Shown here: piece after piece, positions 7,245 to 12,497 of the stretch | How positions within the stretch are numbered: the stretch's first letter is position 1 | Layout: every line of letters begins with the position of its first letter | Source of the DNA: an uncultured Candidatus Melainabacteria bacterium | GTDB lineage: Bacteria; Cyanobacteriota; Vampirovibrionia; LMEP-6097 | Direction: 5' to 3' | DNA: 13,795 nucleotides | Assembly: GCA_937927525.1 (NCBI GenBank) | Contig: CALBDR010000049.1 | Coordinates: 1 to 13,795, forward strand | Position numbers and translations under genes: made by a program | Notes under the pieces: generated by a model | The model's database searches: none | Seen by the model: only the letters and a program-made list of their open reading frames with translations | Told to the model about the DNA's origin: nothing

Positions 7245-7309
7245 AGCATTATGAAGTAATGCTTCTTACGAAGTAATGTCCTGAAAAGAGCCATTTCGTA
7301 GAAATGAGC
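7245..7309 (+). repeat. Cluster of AT-rich hairpins behind the capsid gene
   Basis: The 138-bp gap after the capsid gene holds further hairpins. AGCATTA/TAATGCT (7245-7263, five-base loop) has a 7-bp stem. TACGAAGTAATGTC (7267-7280) looks like one arm of the inner stem found at 10351-10389. GAGCCATTTCGTAGAAATGAGC (7288-7309) has a CATTTC/GAAATG stem. Together they look like accumulated or decaying copies of the same 3' element. No gene is seen in the gap. Confidence 0.5.
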
Positions 7310-7352
7310 CCTTCGTTAGAAAGAGCTGATAAATATATACCCCTTACAGTAT

Positions 7353-7862
7353 ATGTTTAAAAGCAGAGAAGAGTTTATCGATTGGGTAGCCAGTAATCAC
7401 CAATACGATCAAGAAGATTTAGATAGAATACCACTGCCTTGTTTCAATGAAGATGAAATCAAGGAACAGTTCTATCAAATTGATAAAACTTTGCCTCACC
7501 AACCTACTCGTGATCCTGATTACACCGTCGAATCAAGTTTAACCTACAACGATTATCTTATTCGCAATTTCTTGAGTGGTAAAGGTACATTTAAAAGGGA
7601 ATGGACTGAAGAGCCCTTGTGTTTCTTATTTGCTAAGATTGTTAGCAAAGAAGCTGAAAAGATCAAAGAAAAGGATGATCAGGAACTTGACAAAGTAACA
7701 CGTATTGTTAAAAATGGCACGGAAGACGAGGTTACATATAAGCAGATTCTTGATGAAAAGCTTTCAAAGATGGCTGAGGATCTTAACATACCATTGAGTG
7801 ATCTAAATCAACGTATCAAGCAATGGTGTGAGAGTGGTACTGAGTTAAACATCGTTGTTTGA
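7353..7862 (+). CDS. Unknown acidic helical protein
   Basis: The product has 169 residues, starts in GTATATG, and is rich in D, E and K. Residues about 95-160 are predicted by eye to be helical (KIVSKEAEKIKEKDDQ and KMAEDLNIPLSDLNQRIKQW). The segment LNIPLSDLNQRIKQW could be a small helix-turn-helix-like end, but this is weak. No catalytic motif, signal peptide or membrane segment is visible. Its last 18 bases overlap the 3' end of the convergent gene at 7845. It follows the capsid gene on the same strand, though the hairpins between suggest separate transcripts. Function is not recognised. Confidence 0.7.
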   Translation: MFKSREEFIDWVASNHQYDQEDLDRIPLPCFNEDEIKEQFYQIDKTLPHQPTRDPDYTVESSLTYNDYLIRNFLSGKGTFKREWTEEPLCFLFAKIVSKEAEKIKEKDDQELDKVTRIVKNGTEDEVTYKQILDEKLSKMAEDLNIPLSDLNQRIKQWCESGTELNIVV

Positions 7863-8288
7863 AAAATAACCCGATCGAGAAATGACCGTTGAGCGTAGGC
7901 TAAAAGTGTCCATATACGACGGGTTATAAAGGGTTTCCTTTAATAGTTGAGTTAGTGAAAGATGGGGAATAGTAAACAAATCATGTATATAAAACTTTGA
8001 TGGCGATACTACATCTGTTCTAAAAAACTCGAGTTCAAGATCTTTGTTACCTTCTTCCACAGCAATAATTAATGCAGGTCCTTTACAATGTTCTTCTATT
8101 AATTCTTTTACTTTCATCAAAAAGTGATGACGCGCTTGTATACGTAAACGCATGAATCTAGAACTAGTTTTTCTTGCTACAGGTGTGTCTGCAACATATC
8201 TTTGTACTATTTTGCTTTCCTTTGTTTCGGGATTTGCTTGAGCAAAAATAGCAATATTTTTACTAACTAGCAATAGGTTCATAGTCAT
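7845..8288 (-). CDS. Stand-alone eRF1 middle-domain-like protein lacking GGQ
   Basis: The product has 147 residues, about the length of one eRF1 domain 2. Residues 44-54 read RFMRLRIQARH, matching the RFxRLRxxxRH signature that follows GGQ at the start of the long helix in eukaryotic and archaeal eRF1. Flanking parts also line up: LLLVSKNIAIFAQA as the first beta hairpin, IVQRYVADTP before the loop, FLMKVKELIEE as the rest of the helix, GPALIIAVEEGNKDLELEFF for the next strand, and a closing SLTQLLKETL helix. The catalytic GGQ is absent: the loop between the proline and RF has VARKTSS and is about four residues shorter than in eRF1. Domains 1 (stop-codon recognition) and 3 are missing. It could compete at the ribosomal A site or bind a partner; this is inference. 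A weaker alternative is a Pelota-like domain. The start is in AAAGTATATG. Confidence 0.65.
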   Translation of the reverse strand: MTMNLLLVSKNIAIFAQANPETKESKIVQRYVADTPVARKTSSRFMRLRIQARHHFLMKVKELIEEHCKGPALIIAVEEGNKDLELEFFRTDVVSPSKFYIHDLFTIPHLSLTQLLKETLYNPSYMDTFSLRSTVISRSGYFSNNDV

Positions 8289-8318
8289 ATACTTTGCGCG
8301 TTCAAGAAAAAAATGAAC

Positions 8319-8336
8319 AATAAACGTGTGTTTATT
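8319..8336 (-). terminator. AT-rich hairpin after the helical-protein stop
   Basis: AATAAAC/GTTTATT form a perfect 7-bp stem with a GTGT loop. It begins 5 nt after the stop of the minus-strand gene at 8342. It is unlike the GC-rich family in sequence but similar in position. A second short inverted repeat, GTTCA/TGAAC (8300-8304 and 8314-8318), lies between it and the start of the eRF1-like gene. Confidence 0.5.
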
Positions 8337-8341
8337 CGATG

Positions 8342-9439
8342 TTATAGTTCACCGGCTACATCAACCAATGCATCATCGGCTTCTTCCTCCTGAATTTCAG
8401 GGCTATCAACCAAACCAAAGGTAAACTTGTCAGCTACGTTATCGATCAAATCATTGATTAAATCTAATGAACTGTTAGTGCCAACAATAAAAGGCAAGGC
8501 AGTTTCTACCGCCCCAATTGGTTTACCTTTGTTACGTTCATAAAACTTTTCCAAACCCTTATCACCGCCCATATTAGTAGATAATTGACGTAACATTTCT
8601 TTCATTGCATACAACTTTGCCTGTTGTGGCTTACCAGCTAACAACTGTCCAAGTGCTTGAGTCATATTAGAAATACCCATGACGCCAACATGCAAAACAT
8701 TACCGGCGGCATCTTCTACATTGCTATCACCTTGTAACAGTTCATTTACATCGCCAGTAACATCGCCTTCAAAGGCACGTCTAGATAAATCAAGGGCATA
8801 GTTCATGGTTTTCTCTAACCACTTTGGTGGTTCATTTAAGCCAATGTTTAAAATAACGGTACGTAGCTGTTCACTAGTGGCTTCTGGAAAAAAAATTTTT
8901 AACCACATCAACTTTACGGCATTGGCATCGGGTTGATTACCCATGGAATAAGCATAACGATAGGTTTCTAAACTAGCTGAACCCTGTTTAATTGATTGCC
9001 TTAGTTTTTCTCTACCTTCAGCAAATGCTTTGTCACCTAAAACATCTTCAATCTCTTGCTTACGGTTTTCTTCACTACGCAAATAGTTTTCCTTAGCTTC
9101 AAGGGCTTTTTCGGGCTGTGCTGTAGCATAACCAAAATTGCCTTCAATTGCCTTTTCAATAGCATTGCGTGTAAATTCACGTTTTAAGGGATCAGCGATT
9201 CGATTAACTTCAATTTTTAGTTCATTAACATCATCGCGTCCTACAAAACCCCAATTCAATAAACCACCAATAGCTTTGTCTACGCCTTTTTGTGTTGTTG
9301 GTGCTTTTTCAATGCGTTCAAGCAACTTTTCAACAGGATCATAGCCATACTGATTTTTAAAGTTAATAGTTTTCACTGGGTCTGTTCCCAATGCGGCACC
9401 CGCCTGAAATACAGGAGCAGTCTGTCCTAATGCGCTCAT
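8342..9439 (-). CDS. Unknown helical protein, possible virion component
   Basis: The product has 365 residues from the ATG at 9439 (GTTATAATG). An in-frame ATG five codons earlier (9454) lies inside the shared promoter spacer and is not chosen. The protein is largely helical by composition, with many A, E, L and K residues, especially 60-180. Repeating E/K/R-rich helices are followed by a more hydrophobic region near 240-275 (GVMGISNMTQALGQLLAG) and an acidic tail (EEEADDALVDVAGEL). No enzyme motif is seen. The N-terminus MSALG is the same as that of the fibre-like protein. Divergence from the penton gene across a 36-bp promoter suggests that the two are expressed together, so a virion or scaffold role is possible. 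Family not recognised. Confidence 0.7.
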   Translation of the reverse strand: MSALGQTAPVFQAGAALGTDPVKTINFKNQYGYDPVEKLLERIEKAPTTQKGVDKAIGGLLNWGFVGRDDVNELKIEVNRIADPLKREFTRNAIEKAIEGNFGYATAQPEKALEAKENYLRSEENRKQEIEDVLGDKAFAEGREKLRQSIKQGSASLETYRYAYSMGNQPDANAVKLMWLKIFFPEATSEQLRTVILNIGLNEPPKWLEKTMNYALDLSRRAFEGDVTGDVNELLQGDSNVEDAAGNVLHVGVMGISNMTQALGQLLAGKPQQAKLYAMKEMLRQLSTNMGGDKGLEKFYERNKGKPIGAVETALPFIVGTNSSLDLINDLIDNVADKFTFGLVDSPEIQEEEADDALVDVAGEL

Positions 9440-9475
9440 TATAACATAGTTCATGTTTTTTCTTGGAATAGTTAT
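9440..9475. promoter_or_regulatory. 36-bp bidirectional promoter (helical protein / penton)
   Basis: This spacer has the same length and plan as 1195-1230. It begins with TATAAC, has TTTTTTC at the same offset (9456-9462), and ends with GTTAT before ATG. The plus-strand start is TATATGG, 10 nt after T6C; the minus-strand start is TATAATG. The bases between these elements differ from the other copy. Confidence 0.7.
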
Positions 9476-10267
9476 ATGGGTTCACCTAATACTATCGTCC
9501 TCAATAGTAAGCTGAGATTTTTCGGAGAAAACAGCAACAGTTTTACTAACGAGATTCCCAGCGTAATTACTAACGCAAACAGTTTAGATATTGTTCTAGG
9601 CAACTTTATCAACTTTATCTATCCATTCAAGTCAACTAACAACACTATCAAAGTAGATGTAACCTCTGGTGGTTCACATACTATTACCATTGCTACTGAT
9701 CGTTATTTTAATGGTGGCGATACTTTTGCAACCTATCTAACTTCACTATTCACTGCCGACAGTTCAACTATTACAGCTACTTATGATACCACTTCCAATC
9801 GTTTATCCCTTGCTGGTGGTGCTGACGGTGCTTTTACCATTGATGAATCAGCGACTACAGCTCTGTATAAAATTGGTTTTGGCAGTAATACCGATAACGG
9901 CACTAGTCAATTAACTCACACCGGTACTGGTAATCTAAACCTTTTGGGTACTTCTGCTGTTTACGTTGGTTGTTCTATTACCAGTAATACCTCAGTTGTA
10001 GCTAGTAACGGTGGTGCTACTAGGTTTTTGAATCGTGATGGTGGTGATAAGTATAACTTGATTGGTGTGATACCGGTCAATGGAGATTATGGTCAGGTTA
10101 TTCCTTATCAGAACAGCTTTAACCAAATTCGTCTAAACCCTTCATCTAGCGAAATCAACAACGTCAGGGTACAGTTGTTTGATGATGATTTTGAGTTTTT
10201 GAATATTGATAACGACTGCAACTTTATGTTGTTGCTGCACGTAAACTACAGCCAAGGTGGGCTTTAA
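9476..10267 (+). CDS. Likely penton / minor capsid protein (single jelly-roll)
   Basis: The product has 263 residues, starts in GTTATATGG and is strongly beta-rich. Features fit minor capsid (penton) proteins of polinton-like viruses: the N-terminal strand TIVLNSKLRFFGENSNSFTNEIP, the strand after NSLDIVLGNFINFIYPF, a central T/N/G-rich insertion (HTITIATDRYFNGGDTFATYL and on) and a closing set, NNVRVQLFDDDFEFLNI then FMLLLHVNY. That last pattern, a strand with polar D residues then a buried strand at the very C-terminus, is common in viral pentons and closes the jelly-roll. The central DGAFTIDESATTALYKIGF segment could be a projecting domain. The gene ends 1 nt before a GC-rich hairpin identical to the one behind the capsid gene, so the two probably share regulation. 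Confidence 0.65.
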   Translation: MGSPNTIVLNSKLRFFGENSNSFTNEIPSVITNANSLDIVLGNFINFIYPFKSTNNTIKVDVTSGGSHTITIATDRYFNGGDTFATYLTSLFTADSSTITATYDTTSNRLSLAGGADGAFTIDESATTALYKIGFGSNTDNGTSQLTHTGTGNLNLLGTSAVYVGCSITSNTSVVASNGGATRFLNRDGGDKYNLIGVIPVNGDYGQVIPYQNSFNQIRLNPSSSEINNVRVQLFDDDFEFLNIDNDCNFMLLLHVNYSQGGL

Positions 10268-10268
10268 G

Positions 10269-10292
10269 GCGGGGTCATGCCCCCGCGCGACG
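10269..10292 (+). terminator. GC-rich palindrome after the penton stop (short form)
   Basis: One base after the TAA (10265-10267) lies GCGGGGTCATGCCCCCGC and then GCGACG, identical over 24 nt to 7216-7239. The likely role is transcript 3' end formation for the plus-strand gene. Confidence 0.7.
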
Positions 10293-10316
10293 CAAAGTTA
10301 GAGTTTTGTAGGTTAT

Positions 10317-10337
10317 AAAAGCATTATAGTTGCTTTT
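10317..10337. repeat. AT-rich inverted repeat between convergent genes
   Basis: AAAAGC (10317-10322) pairs with GCTTTT (10332-10337), and imperfect pairing extends outward (TAGGTTAT against GGACCTTA). It lies in the 122-bp gap between the two convergent GC-rich hairpins. It may be an extra 3' signal for either strand; nothing else is seen in the gap. Confidence 0.35.
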
Positions 10338-10350
10338 AGGACCTTATATA

Positions 10351-10389
10351 CGTCGTGTGGGAGAGTCATTACGTAGTAATGTCCCCCAC
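10351..10389 (-). terminator. GC-rich palindrome after the NlpC/P60-like stop (long form)
   Basis: On the minus strand the TAA is followed without gap by GTGGGGGACATTAC, TAC, GTAATGACTCTCCCAC and then ACGACG. The inner stem is CATTAC/GTAATG and the outer arms are GTGGG/CCCAC. In the arms, both partner bases have changed relative to the GCGGG/CCCGC copies (C to T, and G to A on the other side), so base pairing is kept. That supports a function of the hairpin itself. Confidence 0.7.
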
Positions 10390-11337
10390 TTAGGATAACA
10401 CGCGGCGCAAATTAGTTAGAAAGTTAATAAAACGGGCGGTTGTTTGTCCGATATCGGCTGAGAAATCTGTTAAGTCTTGATAGATAAAATCCCTTAGTTC
10501 TGGTGGCACTGAAATATTGTTGGCTTCTAGTACATTCATCACAAACATTTGGCAGTTGTTTTTGAAGGCATTGTAACCAAAAAATCTTTCAGTGCCCATT
10601 CTTTCTTTGGTTCGATTAATCATTTGGTTTAAGGTAAGGGTTGGTTTATTAAACTGTACCTCATAGTAATCAGTACTATCATTAGTTAGTTCACGCGAAG
10701 TAGTAATATAAATCTGTTCATTTTTCTCCAATAGAATCCGGATACCATTGTTTAATCGTAATACTAAGCCTAGATGAAAAAACCTATCATAACCATATTT
10801 TTCCATGGCACGTTGCCAATTGCCACTGGTTACTAAGTTAGCAATAGTAGTCATTTGCTCTGGTAGAGCTGTGCGATAAACCCTAATTTTAACTACGTTA
10901 TTGCCACCATATCTTTGTAAAGTAGCTTGGGCATCTTTGGATAACCTGTCTTTGTAGGCTAAGTTGCTGGTGGTTTGTTTAAAAAGGTAATCTGGTACTT
11001 TGGACATATCATAAAATTTACCACCTACCATTCTACTAACTTCTATGCCCAAAGAACGATTGTCGCTAATTACTACTACAACACCGTCCAGTTTCTTTTG
11101 AGCTTGTTTTATTTTGTTGGCGCAACGACTACCAGCAAATAAACCACCGCTAATACAACTAGCAGTAATTGTAGTGCCATTAAAAAATAAAGCCATATTT
11201 TCTCTGATGGAATAGTCACGATAATAACGATTAAAGCCAACATTTCTGCCACTTGAACCGTTACGGACATTGTATGTAATTCTAAGCATCTGTGCCCATT
11301 CTTGCTCCATTGGACTAAGAGTTGTGACGTTGCTCAT
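10390..11337 (-). CDS. Permuted NlpC/P60 (papain-like) cysteine hydrolase
   Basis: The product has 315 residues and starts in AAAGTATAATG. The C-terminal half carries FFHLGLVLRLNNG...LLEKNEQIYI (H188; E204 and N206 in the following strand) and then YNAFKNNCQMFVMNVL (N261-C262). The order His strand, EKN strand, then an NC helix is that of circularly permuted NlpC/P60 enzymes such as LRAT-like acyltransferases, H-REV107 phospholipases and H-box/NC proteins. The catalytic pair would be H188 and C262. Family members act as peptidases, amidases or acyltransferases. The first 180 residues include a hydrophobic strand LDGVVVVISDN but match nothing I know. Possible roles are capsid-protein maturation or breaching a host membrane. 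The start lies inside the 3' end of the gene at 11315, and a GC-rich hairpin abuts the stop. Confidence 0.65.
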   Translation of the reverse strand: MSNVTTLSPMEQEWAQMLRITYNVRNGSSGRNVGFNRYYRDYSIRENMALFFNGTTITASCISGGLFAGSRCANKIKQAQKKLDGVVVVISDNRSLGIEVSRMVGGKFYDMSKVPDYLFKQTTSNLAYKDRLSKDAQATLQRYGGNNVVKIRVYRTALPEQMTTIANLVTSGNWQRAMEKYGYDRFFHLGLVLRLNNGIRILLEKNEQIYITTSRELTNDSTDYYEVQFNKPTLTLNQMINRTKERMGTERFFGYNAFKNNCQMFVMNVLEANNISVPPELRDFIYQDLTDFSADIGQTTARFINFLTNLRRVLS

Positions 11338-11599
11338 TATACTTTATGCGAGAAACTGTATGACGAGACATACCAGATGCAGTAGGTCCAATAACATAAC
11401 AGACGTTTTGATTTCTCATGTTATTGAATGCCTTGATAAAGGGTTCAATATATTCAAGCCACTGTTCCATATCTTCGATGGATTTAGCGTGTCTTAAAAA
11501 ATCCATTTTTAGTTCGTGAACAGTAGTTGTTTTGGGATATACAGTGCCAAAAGGACTAGTAATTTGGTTTTCGTCAATAACATAACCTACACTTTCCAT
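11315..11599 (-). CDS. Small unknown protein, overlapping the hydrolase gene
   Basis: The product has 94 residues and starts in ATATAATGG. Its last 23 bases overlap the start of the NlpC/P60-like gene in another frame, so the downstream gene's TATAATG lies within its coding sequence. The middle (HELKMDFLRHAKSIEDMEQWLEYIEPFIKAF) is helical by composition. A short strand, VCYVIGPTASG, follows, and the tail is basic (RHTVSRIKYNEQRHNS). It has no cysteine cluster or membrane segment. Function is unknown; a helical adaptor is the most that can be said. Confidence 0.6.
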   Translation of the reverse strand: MESVGYVIDENQITSPFGTVYPKTTTVHELKMDFLRHAKSIEDMEQWLEYIEPFIKAFNNMRNQNVCYVIGPTASGMSRHTVSRIKYNEQRHNS

Positions 11600-11646
11600 T
11601 ATATGGTTGGTTTAATTTGTTCATTTTTTTTTATAGGATAAAATTG

Positions 11647-11676
11647 GATAGGTAACAGTTGCCATGGTTGCCTATC
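11647..11676. repeat. 10-bp hairpin in an intergenic gap
   Basis: GATAGGTAAC (11647-11656) pairs with GTTGCCTATC (11667-11676) through ten positions including one wobble pair, around a 10-nt loop. A second inverted repeat, TCATTAAAC / GTTTTAATGA with one bulge, lies at 11723-11744. Both are in the 168-bp gap 11600-11767, upstream of the 94-residue gene and downstream of the 106-residue gene. No gene or tRNA is seen there. Confidence 0.45.
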
Positions 11677-11749
11677 TGCATTCCAGTTCATATTGTACGT
11701 TATTTGACATTTATAGTATTACTCATTAAACAATGTTTTAATGAACAAC

Positions 11750-11768
11750 GCTATTTCGTAGAAATGGC
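11750..11768 (-). terminator. AT-rich hairpin at the stop of the 106-residue gene
   Basis: On the minus strand the TAG stop overlaps the start of AGCCATTTC, TAC, GAAATAGC. The stem ATTTC/GAAAT is extended by GC pairs across one mismatch. The sequence belongs to the same AGCCATT family as 997-1016 and 7288-7309. Confidence 0.55.
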
Positions 11769-12088
11769 TATTTCTTGTACAAGGCATTCAACAGCTTTTT
11801 AGCCTGATCAAGATTGCCTTCAGCCTGATTCCATAAAGAAGAACGCTTCTCGAAAGGTACACTAAAATCACGGCACTCTTGGAGAAAACTATTCCATGGT
11901 GACATCTTGATTACTTTCTTCTTATTTACTTTGGCTACCCCATGTATCTTTACATATGGGTTACCCAAATCATCAACTGTAAACAAGTTGGTATCTAGTA
12001 GGGTTTGTGCTTGTTGATAAGACACTTTGTGCTTTGCACCTGTGTTGGGGTTTTTTACATTAAAGTAAACTTCTAGAGTGGAGCTCAT
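11768..12088 (-). CDS. Small unknown basic protein
   Basis: The product has 106 residues. The first half is beta-like (TLEVYFNVKNPNTGAKHKVSY, then FTVDDLGNPYVKIHGVAKV) and the centre is basic (NKKKVIK). The second half is helical with a conserved-looking SPWNSFLQECRDF and SSLWNQAEGNLDQAKKLL. The spacing of W and F residues there vaguely recalls an HMG-type DNA-binding box, but the match is weak. The start ATG overlaps the stop of the upstream gene by one base (TAATG) and carries T6C 10 nt before TATA, so it has its own promoter as well as possible coupled translation. A nucleoprotein role is inference only. Confidence 0.65.
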   Translation of the reverse strand: MSSTLEVYFNVKNPNTGAKHKVSYQQAQTLLDTNLFTVDDLGNPYVKIHGVAKVNKKKVIKMSPWNSFLQECRDFSVPFEKRSSLWNQAEGNLDQAKKLLNALYKK

Positions 12089-12477
12089 TATACTTTATTC
12101 TGGAAAAAATAGCCACTGTTTTTGCCATTTGGGTTAATATTACTATAAGATATGTTCACAATCTCTTCGAGGCTTGGTTTGGTACTAACCTTGGGTAATT
12201 CACGATACTTTTGGTAGTAATGTTCAGCCATTCGTCCGGGCACTACAGCAGGTAGGTTTTCACGGATTAGTTTACCTTGTGGTACAGAATTAATTAGAGC
12301 TGAAAAAAATTCATCACTAGGTGTATCGTTATTTGGTGCACGTGGAATAGATGGTACTGTGGGCATAGCTTGGTTTTCAATAATACGCCTTGTACCGGAT
12401 GCCATTGAAGGTGTATCAAGTGAAGCCATATCATCAACTACACGAGTCAATCGTTCACGCAGGGAAATTTCGGACAT
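12088..12477 (-). CDS. Small unknown protein beside the packaging ATPase
   Basis: The product has 129 residues and starts in ACTATATG. It has a polar N-terminus (LRERLTRVVDDM), a proline-rich stretch near 38-52 (AMPTVPSIPRAPNNDTP), then DEFFSALINSVPQGKLIRENL and VPGRMAEHYYQKYREL, which look helical. There are no cysteines, membrane segments or enzyme motifs. It is divergent from the ATPase gene with only 7 bp between start codons, and its T6C promoter element lies inside the ATPase coding sequence. Its stop overlaps the next start by one base. Co-expression with the ATPase suggests an assembly or packaging role, unproven. Confidence 0.65.
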   Translation of the reverse strand: MSEISLRERLTRVVDDMASLDTPSMASGTRRIIENQAMPTVPSIPRAPNNDTPSDEFFSALINSVPQGKLIRENLPAVVPGRMAEHYYQKYRELPKVSTKPSLEEIVNISYSNINPNGKNSGYFFQNKV

Positions 12478-12497
12478 ATAGTAAATGAGAGAAAAAA
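12468..12497. promoter_or_regulatory. Interlocked divergent promoters inside two coding sequences
   Basis: Only 12478-12484 separates the start codons at 12477 (minus) and 12485 (plus). For the minus gene, TTTTTTC (12491-12497 on the minus strand) lies within ATPase codons 3-5, exactly 10 nt before TATATG. For the ATPase, TTTC (12468-12471) lies within the first codons of the minus gene, exactly 10 nt before TAAATG. Each coding start thus carries the other gene's promoter. Confidence 0.6.

Noticed and set aside
6583..7254. 223-residue frame within the capsid gene
   Set aside because: It is a +1 shadow caused by the C-rich codon use of the capsid gene. Its S/L/T/R-rich composition is not protein-like and it has no start motif.
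3088..10389. GC-rich repeats as a CRISPR array or transposon terminal repeats
   Set aside because: Copies are scattered, gene-linked and in both genome orientations, with no regular spacers, no transposase and no target-site duplication that I can see.
11315..11400. GPTASG in the 94-residue protein read as a Walker A P-loop
   Set aside because: It lacks the GK(S/T) ending, has no Walker B, and the protein is too short for a P-loop NTPase.
11640..11710. tRNA-like structure in the intergenic gap
   Set aside because: Only one stem-loop is clear. No acceptor stem, T-arm GTTC context or anticodon arm could be assembled.
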